In this document: positions 45,100 through 56,799 of the stretch, in pieces | Numbering within the stretch: the first letter of the stretch is position 1 | How the letters are laid out: each line of letters starts with the position of its first letter | NCBI GenBank assembly: GCA_022478985.1 | Contig: JAKSZP010009602.1 | Span: forward strand, 1 to 64,000 | Length of the DNA: 64,000 nucleotides | Reading direction: 5' to 3' | DNA from: Massospora cicadina | Lineage: Eukaryota > Entomophthoromycota > Entomophthoromycetes > Entomophthorales > Entomophthoraceae | Translations under genes and position numbers: made by a program | The notes under the pieces: generated by a model | What the model saw: only the letters and a program-made list of their open reading frames with translations | What the model was told of the DNA's origin: nothing | Databases searched by the model: none

Positions 45100-46511
45100 G
45101 GTGCGAGGGGTGGGCCCCCTGGCCCACCAGCCTCTTCCAGGTCCCCACGGGCTTTCACAGCAGTGCGGGTATTAGCAGCAATGCTATCGTGGTTTTTGTT
45201 GATTTTTGCGGAAAGAGTTGCGTTGGCTTTGGCCTTCACTTTTTGTTTTCCCGACGTCGGACGAATTTTTTGCGGTGCGGATAGGTTCGGTGCACCGTCG
45301 AGTGGGGCGAAAATTTTTTTTCGGTTGGGATAGGTCCCAAGTCGGTTTCAACCGGGGCTTGGGTGCAGCAATTGGGTGAGATCAAATCTCCCATTGGATC
45401 CTCAGATTGAGTGGCCCGTTTGGCTTGGGCCTCCCCATCTGATTGGGTGATGGATTCCCGAGTTGCTTCCGCCGCAAAGGTCTCCATGTCCTCCTGGCGT
45501 TGTGAGTGTGGGATGGTGGTGGGGACCTTGGCCGCTTCCTTGGCCGCAGTCCTATGGGCCTGCTTGGCCTTCTTCCGCTCCTGCGGGGAGATGGGCTTTA
45601 CCAATAGGTAGCAGCCTTGTGCTCCCCACGGGAAGGCCTCTTTGGTGCTTACAGTTGGTTCGTAGTGCGCCTCTCCGCTGGCCATGGCCGCCGAGGGGTG
45701 CTCTTGGAATGTAATGCCCTCTTTAATGGGGCATGCATGTGCCTTATGGCCGAACGCGTCACAGTGGGTGCAAATGGGGGCGCGCTGTCCACGGTTACCT
45801 GGAATGGGTGGGTGGTGTGCCCTGCGATATCAATAAAGGTGGAGTGCGGGATCTGGGTTAGGTCCTTCATGATCTCCTCAGATGGGGTCAGAACTGCAAT
45901 GGCTTTGCTGGTGCACAGGTGTGGCATCAGCGTGAAACGTTGCATTTCGAAAGATTGTATTTCGCCATATATGGCGAGACCATCTTTCAGGTGTTGCTCC
46001 AAAATGTCACGTTTTACCGTAGTAGGCAAAAGTCAAACGTGAGGAAAATTTGGTTCGAATTTGTCCATCTGGTGCATTTAGTTTCGACGACCCGTTGCCC
46101 TTCGGGGAGGTCTACCACTACACGCACCGCTGCAGCCTCGTCTGCTGCTATTTTGTTTTTGAAACCTAGGTCCAGCCAACCGCGTGACATGGAGTGAGGT
46201 GCAACGTACACCGCGATCGGGAAAATTTTGTGTACATCTTCACAAAATTTTTCCCACAGGGCCATTTTTTGGATGTCCAGATACACACGGACTCCAAATT
46301 CCACCGACAAAAGTGGCTGGGAATGTGGCATATTGATGTACTGGTTGCATCGTGCTTGCCACGCGAGTATCTCTGGGGAAATTGTGACCACCAGTTTTTT
46401 CAAATTTTTTTTTTCTATTCCGCCGGATTCTCCGGGGCGTTTTTGAACGTTAGAGGCCGCGGGCCTTCCGCCTGCTCCTCTTGCTTTGCTTGCCCAACTG
46501 CTCCCAGACAT
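45100..46511 (-). pseudogene. LINE-III ORF1, RNA-binding protein with CCHC knuckle (broken)
   Basis: ATG at 46511 (MSGSSWASKARGAGG). The RRM/DUF4283-like domain is intact to about residue 160 (MALWEKFCEDVHKIFP, GWLDLGFKNKIAADE, CTRWTNSNQIFLTFDF). A 1-base deletion at about 46027 shifts the frame (LPTTVKRDILEQHL continues in 46029-45649). A second 1-base deletion at about 45778 hits the knuckle region, which is intact in LINE-IV. The last part is 45685-45236, with KKAKQAHRTAAKEAAK. ORF1 binds element RNA. These deletions are absent from LINE-IV, so they arose after the two copies separated. Confidence 0.85.
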
Positions 46512-46607
46512 GGGCGCAGACTAATCCCCTCTATGAGATTATCAAACTGGAGTAAGTCTTGAATTGAATGGGTTGCAAAAGTGTTTGCAACGAGAGAGAG
46601 AAGTTTC

Positions 46608-46624
46608 AGGTAAAGGTGCTTTAA
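46608..46624. repeat. LINE-III target-site duplication, right copy
   Basis: Exact match to 41316-41332. Confidence 0.9.
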
Positions 46625-47003
46625 TGGGTTCAAAACCTGTCAGGGATAGGATGAATATAATTTCATCCATCTCTCTTATCATTATTCAATTAATGATATG
46701 GAGTAAAAAATTGATCTTATAAAAAAAGGACTTACATGAATATATGAAAATATATAAAAATGTCCTGTCATATTTCAAGTAAATTATATAAAGTATCATA
46801 AGATTAATATAGTCAAAACTAGTATCAATCTAGTCTAAATATAGTTAGGTTACCTACTCAGAGAACAGTATACCAAACAAATTTAGTCTAGATAACAATA
46901 AATGAAAAATCATTAATTTGAGATAGCTGCAATGACACATTATGGTATCCCTTATTTTCACTCAGCTTATTAATACTTTTATGCTATTATCTAAACTGCT
47001 TTA
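46625..47003. other. AT-rich spacer, nothing recognised
   Basis: About 380 bp with no feature found on either strand. Confidence 0.5.
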
Positions 47004-48860
47004 AATTTTATTCAAGGTACGCTGACCAGGGGATGGACAGTACCAAAATCAAAACAAAATAAAGGACCAGATCAAAAAAATGAGAAGGCAAAACAAAAAC
47101 AAAAAACTTCTAACCAGGCAATGGCAGAAACTGCTAACCCACCATGACAGAGGGTGAGGGGGTTGGGCAGGTTTTTTGCAGACATATCCACCATGACAAT
47201 GTCATTTTCTTTGATTATGTGGGCAAAAGCGGATAGCCAAAGCATTGTGGCATCAGGGTAGTGTGGGTGGATGGTGGTGTAGTAAGAGTTCTCCTCTTCA
47301 TTAGCTGCAAAGTAAACGGCTTCAACAAATTCTGCTAAGTGATTCTCAGCTTGAATGCGGGCATTGGGGAGCTAGGAAAAATTGGAGATACTATGGAAGG
47401 TGATTTTAGTGGACAGGTTAAATTCTGCCAGTTTAGCAACATGCATAACAGCAGCTTTGGCATTGTCAAACATTTTTGAAATATTGCTGCATGCTGATTT
47501 GGGGAAATCAGGGGGAAGTAGAGTGTGGGCAGACCTAGTTGCTATTGAGCCACTGATTGAGCCACTGTTTTGCATAGGTTTGGGCAATGGGGGGAAACCA
47601 CCACTGCAAAGGTGAGCTGATGGTCACTTTGGTAGAGGGAAGCATTGAGTTTAGAAGTGAAATTGTCTGGGGATGGGGTATCATCAAAACCAGAACAAAA
47701 AATTCAGCCCGACCATAATTGAACTGGCCAAGGAGTTGACTGGATACCTCATTCATGATAACCTCACCTGATTCATCAATCTCGGCCAATAAGTCACATT
47801 GATTTTGGTTTACAAGAATAATGGATGTATTCAGGTGGGTAGGAGGTGAATTGGCTGCTTGGGTAAGTAGTGTGGTCCAAGCCTGACTCTGATTGGCTGA
47901 GGTAGAGTTGGAGTAGGCTAATGGCGGTAGTTGATTTAGTGGGGGCTGATTTCCCACTCAGGCCCATCAATTAGATCATAGAGTGGGAGGGGCAGCAAAC
48001 TGCCCCATTCAGAATCCGCTGAATAGGGCTCCAAAGCCATATTAGAAGAAGTGGCATGGGGTAGGATTTTTTTGAATGGTCAATCCCAAAGCAGAGGGGA
48101 CAAATTTGGCAACCATTATCAACATGAGCCCAAAAGAAATGCTCAGGTGCTGCTGCAATACAAGCATGGGGGGATCTGGTGGGCTATGGCAGGGTGGTGA
48201 GGTATTATGGTGGCGGTTGCATGATGGGCAGCAAGGTGCTCCACTCCAGAGAGAACAGAAAAGATGAGTTTGGGCTGAGTGCTATAAGCCATAAGCCCTA
48301 CCATCAGCTGATCATACAAAAGTTGGGGGGAAGATGGGAAGGGAAGGATGCAAATACACCACCAGTGTGGTGTCAGATGGGAGGCAAATATGGGTAGTAG
48401 GGATGGGAGTGTTTTTGTAAATAAATGGAGTTGAAGCTGCTGCTGCAGCGTCCTCCTCCATCTAAAAGCCTGTGTCAAAATAGCCCTTAAAAGTGTGGAA
48501 ATCAATAAAACCTGCCAGCACAAAGGCAGCATTGGTGAGATCAACAATTGCTTTGTCAGCATATGGGAATAATTGCCCATAGTTGACATGGAGGCAAAAG
48601 TGAATGTTGGACTGAGGAAAGGTGAGAGGGTGGGGGCAAGATGGGTGGATGTGTTCTAGGTGGAGCATTAAGTCCCATGGGAGGACGAGTTGGCCAGAAA
48701 AGTTTAGCAGAATATTTGAGCCTGTTCACACATGTTTCCCTGCAGGGTGGAAAATGCTAGGGGGTGGAGCACTGCTGCCCCAAACTGGGGCAGCAGGCAG
48801 TGGATCTGTTGACATCAAGTGGAAAGTGAACGTGGCCAGATGGCGGTGAATAAAATAAAT
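47004..48860 (-). mobile_element. O1-a: ORF1-only element with LINE-like 3' tail
   Basis: About 1.86 kb, same layout as O1-b at 50090-51971 on the other strand. It holds one ORF1-like gene and ends, on the minus strand, in GTCCATCCCCTGGTCAGC...TTGAATAAAAT, the tail shared with the LINEs and SINEs. No endonuclease or RT. Ends are approximate, as no clear duplication could be read (AT-rich flanks). Confidence 0.7.
47100..48815 (-). pseudogene. O1-a ORF1-like protein gene (broken)
   Basis: ATG at 48815 (MSTDPLPAAP), Pro-rich start, then HPLTFPQSNIHFCLHVNYG, LFPYADKAIVDLTNAAF and GFIDFHTFKGYFDTGF. An indel at about 48480 moves to the frame with LLYDQLMVGLMAYSTQPKL. The spacing of these blocks follows the LINE ORF1 domain (GWLDLGF, CTRWT, RDILEQHLKDGL..YG). 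A short zinc motif, CQICPLCFGIDH, sits at about 48100. The C-terminal part (47960-47160) has blocks LAEFNLSTKIT and LPNARIQA, also in O1-b. Probably an RNA-binding protein; the function is inferred from layout, not from a recognised family. Confidence 0.6.
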
Positions 48861-48869
48861 TTTTTTAAC

Positions 48870-49630
48870 TTTTTTATTGAAATTCACTCAAAAGTGAGTT
48901 CAAACAGAAAGAAAATCTTTACTTTTATGCTATTATCAAAAACTATATATTTTATTGTAGGATTTAATAAAAAATTGTTTTAATTGAGATATAAATAAAA
49001 ATTGTTTTATCTATCTATATCTATATATATAAATGAATGATTGCTTGTATATAATAATTTTTATAAGGGCCTACATTTGTATGCAGTCATCTCAGAAAAT
49101 ACTGATATAATTTTAAAACTAAGATTATATAAGTTACAGAATAAAGTTTTTGCATTTCATTTGATAGTACTAAAGTTATGGATTCCACTCAAGGAGTTAA
49201 ATCACTTAATGGTAGAATTGACCCCAAAATACCAGAAGATATTAAAAAATCAAAATATTAAGAGATATGCAAATATTAAAAGTAACTATAAAGAGGAATA
49301 CTATCAGGAAAATTTTATAATAGCCCTGGGAAGATCACAGGTTATAATGCTAATATTTGATATTTTATCTGAGTATTTTAATTTAATAAATTGGAGTTTT
49401 TACTAGTAAATCCATGGCCAAAATAATTCATGCAATATTAAAATTATTGGAAATCATAAATAAACACTTGATATGAGTCATTGTGCCACTAATCCAACAA
49501 ATACAATTCAGATAGTGATATACAACTTGATTAATGTGAGGTACTACCCCTAAATATACCTTGTTTGACTAAAAGAATTCTGGATTACCTAGAAGATCTA
49601 AGTGGCTTCAAAGCCATTAAGATATTACCA
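48870..49630. other. AT-rich spacer with short TATC/TA repeats
   Basis: Contains a simple-repeat stretch at about 49006-49030 (TCTATC and TATATA). A 121-codon frame at 49041-49406 is AT-rich, Ile/Leu/Lys/Asn-rich, has no recognised motif and may be chance. Confidence 0.45.
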
Positions 49631-49641
49631 AACCTGAATAT

Positions 49642-49942
49642 ATTTTTATTTATTTGAGGCAAGCTGACCAGGGGACGGACATTACCAAAATAAAGAAAGA
49701 AAGTATTGACATGAAACCTGAGCAGGGTCAACTCTGTCGTAGAAAGTTTTTTTTTTCACCTCCAGATTAGGACTCAGATTTTTCTGGTTACGTCATGGGT
49801 AAGGTTTTTGTGTTATTATACCTACTAACTGCCAATAGCTTCCTTCAGCTGGCACCCCAATATATGTGTGAAGGGCAGGAATTGAACCCATAACTTTCAG
49901 GTTGGTAGCCATATGCCCTACTGACTCGCCTTCCACCCCTTC
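49642..49942 (-). mobile_element. SINE-b: full-length tRNA-derived SINE, 301 bp
   Basis: Flanked by the 11-bp duplication AACCTGAATAT (49631-49641 and 49943-49953). On the minus strand the head is tRNA-like: an A-box-type GGCGAGTCAGTAGGGC at the start and a B box GGTTCAATTCC at 49888-49878. A body of ~220 bp follows, then the tail GTCCCCTGGTCAGC...CTCAAATAAATAAAA. The length matches SINE-c (303 bp). Confidence 0.88.
49878..49888 (-). promoter_or_regulatory. SINE-b Pol III B box
   Basis: GGTTCAATTCC on the minus strand, one change from the usual GGTTCGANTCC, about 55 bp from the SINE start, as in a tRNA. Confidence 0.7.
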
Positions 49943-50089
49943 AACCTGAATATTAGTACTATAGGATACTTATGAAGGTACCATAAATTGCTTTAATGTT
50001 GATTAGAGACTTTAAATCTAATATAAATTAATTTTGTTCATTTAACCACTCAACATCACTTTTAAGAAATTTTAAAAAAAGGCAATTTT

Positions 50090-51971
50090 TACCACCACCT
50101 CACTGCATCAACTACCCAATTTATGTCCTCAGATCCACCACCTGCTGCCCCATGTGGGGCAGCGAGGCTCCACCCACTAGCATCTACCACCCAGCAGGCA
50201 AACGCATGTGGACTGTCTCATCCAGTCCACCAAATAAATCCAGTCGCTATGTCCCTCCAAGGGACATAGCACTCTACCTCACACAATTCCACCCAAACCG
50301 CCCCCATCCCTTAGCCCTACCTCAATCCACTATCCACTTTTCCCTCCGAGTTGATTATGAATGTCTCTTTCCATATGCTGACAGAGAAATGATTGAGCTG
50401 GCAACTGCCACCTTTGCATCGTCAGGATTTATAGACTTTCACCCCTATAAAGGCTATTTTGACATAGGCTTTCCCATCAAAGAGGATGTGGCCACTGCAG
50501 CTGCTATGCCCTTAATATATAAAAACACCCCAATTACCACCATCCAAACATGTCTCCCAGATGATACCACACTTGTGGTGAACTTTGCAAACCTCTTCTC
50601 ACACCTTCCCCCTCAAACTCTTTATAAAGAGTTGATGTCAGGGCTGTCCACTTATGGTAAAAACCCCATCCTCCAATTCATTGTACCAAATGGTTCTGAG
50701 CGCCTCATGGCACCTTGGGCAATGACCACCATTACCCCCCACCAGCTGAAAATGGCCCAGCACATCCCACCACATTTCTATATCTCATCCACACCCAGCC
50801 ATTTCTTTTGGGCTTGCATTGACAATGTTCAAAATTTGCCCCCTCTGCCATGAGTTGGACCACACAAAAAACATGCTGATACAATTCAAATTCCTGCAAA
50901 AATGCCCAACTTCACCCATGAGCCACACCAACAGCGTTCGAGTAGAAATTTTGGCTGCCCCCACCCCCAGGCTGAGTGCTAAATGAATCAGCATCAAATT
51001 GAGCAACCCAAATCCAAGCCAGCCAAATCTAAGCCAGACAAATCCAAGCAGGCCAATATACACCCATGACAACCAATCAGGAGCAGGTTTTGAACATGTT
51101 TAACCTATAAAATCTCCCACCCCAAAACTTACCCAACCACAAACATATTCCCACATATTACCAAGTCAACCAAAATTCCTGGGACTTATTGGATGAAGTG
51201 ACTAAATCTTGTGAAATTGTCACCATCAGGTTATCCATTTGATTTAGAACCTTATCTGAATTCAGACTTTGATGCCCACAGCCTCAACCAACCAATATGT
51301 CCCCAAACCCAATGCTACCCCTTTCTAAAGTGACCACCAGCTTGCTGAGTCCATGGTGGACTCACCCAAAAATAGCCATCTTTGCAGAAACATGGCAAAA
51401 TCTGTCACAGAATTTAAAAAAGGGCTGATCCCCACTTGTTCCCCCAAGATCCCTCCTATTGCAAAAGAGGAAATTACGCGCCTCATGAAACTGCCAACAC
51501 CGCTGTCAAACATTTTTATGAACTGGCAGATTTCTCCTCATCCACACATATCACCAGAGCCAATATTGAGAAAATAGAATAACTTCCCAACGCCTGCATA
51601 CAGGCTAAACACCATGTTGCAAACTCATAGAGGCTTTGATCCAGTTTAAATTGTAGATCTCAACAATTACCTTCTTTACCTTGACCCTCATCCCATGGAT
51701 GCCCAACCCCCTTGCTCTCAGTATTGATCCGCCTCTACAATGCTGAGCCTGATGATGATCCACCTGATCCCTCCTCCCCCTCCACCATGGTGTGATAAGC
51801 AGCTCACTGCTGTGCCACCTGGTAGGTTATTTTTTCATTTCTTTTTGTGTCTCACTGCTTGATAAGGGCGGTCAGTTCATGTTTTTTAGTTGTTTTGGTT
51901 TTTGGTTTTGGAGTTTCAGTTTCAGTATTGTCCATCCCCTAGTTGGCTTTCCTCAGTTAAATAAAAAACAT
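50090..51971 (+). mobile_element. O1-b: ORF1-only element with LINE-like 3' tail
   Basis: Second copy of the O1 element, on the plus strand. Similarity to O1-a begins near 50090 (ACCACCACCT) and the copies align to the tail TTGTCCATCCCCTAGTTGGC...CAGTTAAATAAAA. Only one ORF1-like gene lies within. Boundaries are approximate. Confidence 0.7.
50123..51790 (+). pseudogene. O1-b ORF1-like protein gene (broken)
   Basis: ATG at 50123 (MSSDPPPAAP) matches the O1-a start. A missing base near 50155 moves the reading into the 233-codon frame 50152-50853: HPLALPQSTIHFSLRVDYE, LFPYADREMIELATATF, GFIDFHPYKGYFDIGFPI, TLYKELMSGLSTYGKNPIL and QHIPPHFYISSTP. A shift at about 50830 is needed to read the zinc-like ICPLCHELDHTKNML. 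The C-terminal half (51340-51600) has KHFYELADFSSSTHIT and LPNACIQAKHH, parallel to O1-a. By layout it resembles LINE ORF1 (RRM-like domain, then short zinc motif). No enzymatic domain follows. Confidence 0.62.
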
Positions 51972-51979
51972 TTTGTTTA

Positions 51980-53005
51980 TTAAAGCTCTCTGTTTATTGC
52001 TTATTTGGAGTTTTGGTGTGAACGTTACCAATAGATACTCTTAAAAGTAAAGAAGATAAGACTTCAGTTGCTCAATGACATCTAGTGAACAAAAACCACC
52101 AAATTACATCTGCTCAAAACCAATAAGAAGTGAGACATCAACTCTGGGAAATGTACTTGTTAGCCAGGATTTATTTGGAATCAACCTGAATTATCCTTTG
52201 TGGAACTTTGCATGCTTTGGTACCTGTCTTTACTATAGCAAGCAAAGACCAAGCTTAATAAATCTAATTTAAAGAGAATAGAAGGTATTGCAAAAACTCA
52301 TATATCAAGTCCAATATAGATCTACTTTAATTTTTCCCAAGTTCCAAGGGTGAGAGAAAACTTCAATCTTTGACATCTAGGTATCAATTAAATTTAAATC
52401 CAAATTGCACTCAACCCCTTTTTTCTTCAAATTAGTTAAAAATTATATTATTATATTAATTGGATTACCTTGCCCATCTAAGATGGCAAATCAGAGTTCA
52501 AATTTCTTTAAGCCCATGAATATTAGGAAGCCCAAAAGATTAATGAAAAAAGTGAATTATAAACTTTAACTCTTTATAAAATTGACTTAAAGGACCTTAA
52601 TTAGGTGCTAAGCTTTAGGATAGAACTTAGAGTTAACTCTTAATACCAAATCAATATAAAAATTTTAACTACAATCAACTAACCCTTAGCTCACCTTGGT
52701 TTGACAACTCCTAGTTATAGCCTGCAATATTGAGCAATGTTAGTTTAAGAAAGTAGTATCAAAAGTGTTAGATTCTCCTCTTAGAAAGAAGGGTTCATAT
52801 TTTAACTTATAATATAGTTAATTACACTCAAGATAGATTGTAACCTATATATCTAATAAGGTGAGAAATAAGTTTGCATTATTAGTAGGGAGGTGAGGTA
52901 TTATTCAATTAAACTCTCCTTATCTTAAAATATTACTTTTTTATTCTTGGTGGGAGTTTTCTTATTGAGTTTGGTAAAATACATGTCAGAATTGAAGTGT
53001 GGAGA
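51980..53005. other. Spacer, nothing recognised
   Basis: About 1 kb, AT-rich. A 65-codon frame at 52075-52272 has no recognisable motif. No element ends found. Confidence 0.45.
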
Positions 53006-53025
53006 TTTAGAATGCCAATTAATTT
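53006..53025. repeat. LINE-IV target-site duplication, left copy
   Basis: Exact 20-bp match to 58306-58325. Confidence 0.92.
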
Positions 53026-53200
53026 AATTTAATTTATTGCGGGGAAGGCCGACCATGGGACAGACACTTCCGAATATGACTCAGACGAGACAAAACTCAG
53101 TACCAGGTGAGGCACCCCAAAGAAGCGATGCTATCTCTTGTTGCCAGCGGGAACGCCACTTATGGGAAGGGGGAGGGAACGTGTGTAGGGGGCGTAGCCA

Positions 53201-56200
53201 CTATTGAGCACGTGTGGAGGAAGGGGTCTGATTTGATGAACCAGACTGGGAACCAGGAGGAGACCAGCTGCCGGCGACGTGGTGGGAGATATCCAAACAC
53301 CCATGCTTGAAAGTGGTCCACCAAATGAGACTGGAATCTGTGGACAGCTTCAGGGAGGGTGGGGATGGATCCGGCGATGGCATCCAAGACAATCGTGTGG
53401 ATAGTCCACATGGCGATTGCAACCACCAGAGCACGAAGGGAGGGTGGGAGGGGGAGGCCATTGATGAAGCAAACATATCTCTTGACAGACTGAAGGGATG
53501 TGTTTGATCCTGGCCTAGCAGACGTTGGACTTCGCGCCATATCACTTTAGAGGTGGGGCACTTCTCCAGGCGGTGAAACAGCGTTCCATACTGGCCACAC
53601 ATGACACAGGATGAGTGTGAAGTGTTAGAGCGCTCAGCTGTACGATACACCCGCCTCAGGCAGCGCCACACATGGGAATGGACTTGAGGCTGCAGCAGAG
53701 GATGGTGTGCATATTTCCAGATAGTCTTTTGGGTCTCAGTGGAATAAGGGATGTCCATCATGTCCAGGTAGTCCACCCTGGATAGGACTTGGGGTCGAAT
53801 GGGGATCACGCCCTCATGGATGGGTAGCCCCTGTACCTCTTGTGTGAACTGAGGAGAGGGGCGGCCTCTTTGGGTTGTATGTCCACTAATACGAATTCTC
53901 CACTCTGCGCTTCGCATGGAGAGTAGGATTCGTTTGTAGTGGGTTTTTGTCCCGTGAGGACCTGTGGCTGATGTGTGTGATGCAAGGTATTTCATCAGGG
54001 AGTGGGGGTTTGATGGGTTGTTGAGGCCCAAGGCTTGGGAGAAGTTGGAGCGGGCCGCGCGGGACCAGTGTTGGGATGGGAGTGTAGGAGCAGTGACGGC
54101 CGCAATCCAGGTGCCTAGGATCTTGGCGGCATGGGCTTTGAAGTCAAGTAGGCCCATGCCACCATGATGTTGAGGGCCAAACATGACCTCTAGCCGTACT
54201 GGTGGAGGGCGGCCTGACCAAAGCCAACCTTGTAGCAAAGCATACAGGGATTTGAAGAAGCTTGGGGAGAAGGGGATGGCGTGGGCTCCAAACCAGACTT
54301 TGGATAGGAGCATAGAGTTGGCAAGCACAACCCTGCCAGTGAGGGTAGTAGGGTGGGCTCTGAGAGAGGCGATTCGCTTCGTCACGTTGTCCAGTATATG
54401 GCCCTCCATTACTGCTGACACGTATCCTCCTGCCTCCAACCACACGCCCAGATGGCGTACCGGTCCTATGGTAGGTCGCGGCACAAAGGGGAGCACCAGT
54501 GGAGCGGTGTGTTTTGAGTTAGTGAGGCGTGGACTTGGGCGAGCAGCTGGGCTGGGTTGGGAACTACTTGCTGGGGCCCAGCAGTTCTGAAACCGACCAA
54601 GGAGGATGATTTCGGTTTTGGAGGCGTTCAGTGCCGCGTTGCTTACCCGGGAATATTCCTGGATGAGGGCTTCAAGCGCGCATGCATCTTTATTATTAGA
54701 CACCCCCACCACGCAATCATCTGCAAATGCCATCATCTTGACTGGGGTTTGGCCTGGCACATGGACCCCAGTGAGTTGGGCATTCACATTTCGCAGTAGT
54801 GGGTCAAGGCTGAAGTTGTATAAGAGTGGGCTCAGTGGGTCCCCTTGTCGCAGGCCCCTTTGAGGATGGACTACATCCATTAGGAAACCTGGGCCGCGCA
54901 CAGCCATTGTTGCAGATTCCATGAGCAGCATCACCCAGTTAATGAAGCAGGGAGGTAGGCGGAATTGTTGGAGGCAGGCCCTAAGGTATTCCCAGTTTAC
55001 TCTATCATAGGCCTTTTGTTGGTCCAAGAATACCAGTGCCCCAGAGGCTGTGGACTGACACACATTAGCCACAGAGTGCACGTTATCCCAAATTGACCTT
55101 CTGGGGATGAAACTGAATTGTTCTGGAGAGATGGTGGCAGATGCTACAGTCCCTAAATGGTTAGCCATGATTTTTGTTAAAATTTTGGTGTCTGTGTTTG
55201 TTAGAGAAATGGGGCGCCAGTTGGCTAAGTCTAGCCTATCCCCTTTCTTGAAGAGTGTGACTGTAAAAGCCTCATGTCCTCCTGGTAGGAGGCGTGTTTC
55301 CAACAGGCTTTGGTTGAGTGAGGCTAGCAGCAATGGGGATATGTATTTAAAATATTTTTTGTAGAACTCATATGGAATGCCATCTGGGCCTGGGCATTTT
55401 CAGTTTGGCGCACCGCGAATGGTAGTCCATAATTCGTTCGGAGTAATTAAATTCATTATTTCTGGGTATCAGAAAATGGTGCAGATATGAGCTCTGTCAA
55501 GAAATTCCGCCATTTTGGCCAGCTGAATTGGTTCAGCTCAGTATAACTCAGAGTAATATTTTTGCATTTCAATTGCCACTTCGGCCAGTGTGTCCACGAT
55601 AGAATTATCCGATCTTCGCACCTGTGTGCAGGCCACACTCTGGCGTGGTGCAAAATTTTTTTTGAAGAAGTATGCGGTGCACTTGTCGCCTTTAGTGATG
55701 CGTGTGGCCCTGTATTGGACACAAACCTGATGCTTGTGTTGCCTTTCAAGTGCGTTGAGGTGTGCTGCTGCCTCCGCCCACTTCTGGCCCCATGCAGGGC
55801 TATATCCTGAGGCTGGAATGTTGGACTCCAAGTGGGCCAATTCCGCCAGTGCGCGCGATATAACCGCCAATGTGGCTCGTGAGCGTCTGGATGAGAGATG
55901 GCGATAGTGGTGGATGGTGTCTTTTTTGAAAGTTGCCCATGTGGAAATGGGGTCCGCGCAAAACGGTGCCACAAACAATTTTGCCAAAGTTGCCTCTTCC
56001 ACCCACATGGAAAATTCTGGCGACGCAAGCTCTGGGGGGCGGATTTTGCACCAATGTGGGGCCTTTGCAACTGTGACGGGTAAGTGGTATGTTATCGAGA
56101 CCAGTCGGTGGTCGGAGAATTCCATTTTCATTGTTTTGAAGTGGGAGATGTGGGGTTGGAATTTCGCTGGCGCTAGAATAAGGTCAATGCGGGTCATGGA

Positions 56201-56788
56201 CCTTAATTGGCCATTGTGGATGTGGGGACGCGTCATGTTTTCGAGCAGTGGGGCATGTCGCGGCAGCGCATCCATTAACCCAAGGGTGGCTTTTAGAACG
56301 CGTAGTTCTATGTGACCCTGTGGGGCGTGGGGTGAGGGCGGCCACCAGTCCGTTGGTGAGGTTAGCCAACAGTTCATGTCGCCAATTAGGAAAGAATCGG
56401 GGGGTATCGGGAGGGATTTGACCGATGAGAAAAATTCCTGACGCTCTTGTGCACCGTTTGGGGCGTAAATGTTGACAATTGTGTGTGCAACATCAGCCCA
56501 AGAGAAGGTGACAATGAGCACTTGGTCATTTAGGAATGTTTCTGAAGATGTAAATTTAAAAAAATTGTTTTTCTGAATTAGCACCCCACAGTGCTTTGAC
56601 CAAAAGGATAGGGATGGTAGGAGCATTGTTTTCCAAGCATCCTCGGAACCTCGTGGACAGTGGGTTTCCTGGATGGCCAGGATATCCACGGGTAAATTAT
56701 TTTGTAAAAAACTCAGTTTCCTAGCCCGGGACGGGGAGGCCTTGAGTCTGGCAATATTCAGCGTCCCTAGAGTGAAGGTTTCCCCCAT
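53201..56788 (-). pseudogene. LINE-IV ORF2, endonuclease-reverse transcriptase (near-intact, three stops)
   Basis: ATG at 56788, directly after ORF1. The 416-codon first part (56788-55538) is the AP-type endonuclease with all key blocks: LGTLNIARL, IQETHCPRG, IGDMNCWL, IDLILAPAKF, FSDHRLVSIT. A TGA at 55538 ends it. Two further TGA follow (55469-55471, 55400-55402), then the 710-codon frame from 55333 holds the RT (KKGDRLDLANWRPISL, FLDQQKAYDRVNW, GLRQGDPLSPLLYN, MAFADDCVVG near 54720) and the C-terminal zinc motif CVMCGQYGTLFHRLEKCP near 53600. No RNase H was recognised. Without the stops the protein would be about 1195 residues, within the LINE range. It nicks DNA and primes cDNA synthesis there. 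Confidence 0.9.
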
Positions 56789-56799
56789 CGCACCTTAGG

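Larger units (their letters stand above)
41333..46607 (-). mobile_element. LINE-III: full-length LINE, same family as LINE-II/IV
   Basis: 5275 bp with a perfect 17-bp duplication AGGTAAAGGTGCTTTAA at 41316-41332 and 46608-46624. It is nearly the same as LINE-IV throughout. ORF1 and ORF2 are broken by several single-base deletions. The 3' end on the minus strand reads CCATGGTTGGCC...GCAATAAATTT. Confidence 0.95.

Noticed and set aside
41461..46633. Plus-strand open frames opposite LINE-III and LINE-IV
   Set aside because: They mirror the minus-strand ORF1/ORF2 in a GC-rich context and have no domain of their own.
49006..49060. Possible Helitron 5' end (TCTATATATATAAATGAATG)
   Set aside because: It fits a loose TC start but arises within a TATC/TA simple repeat, and no hairpin with CTAG end was found downstream.
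49041..49406. 121-codon open frame as a gene
   Set aside because: AT-rich, composed mainly of Ile, Leu, Lys, Asn and Tyr, no motif, no partner in the window. Chance is a sufficient explanation.
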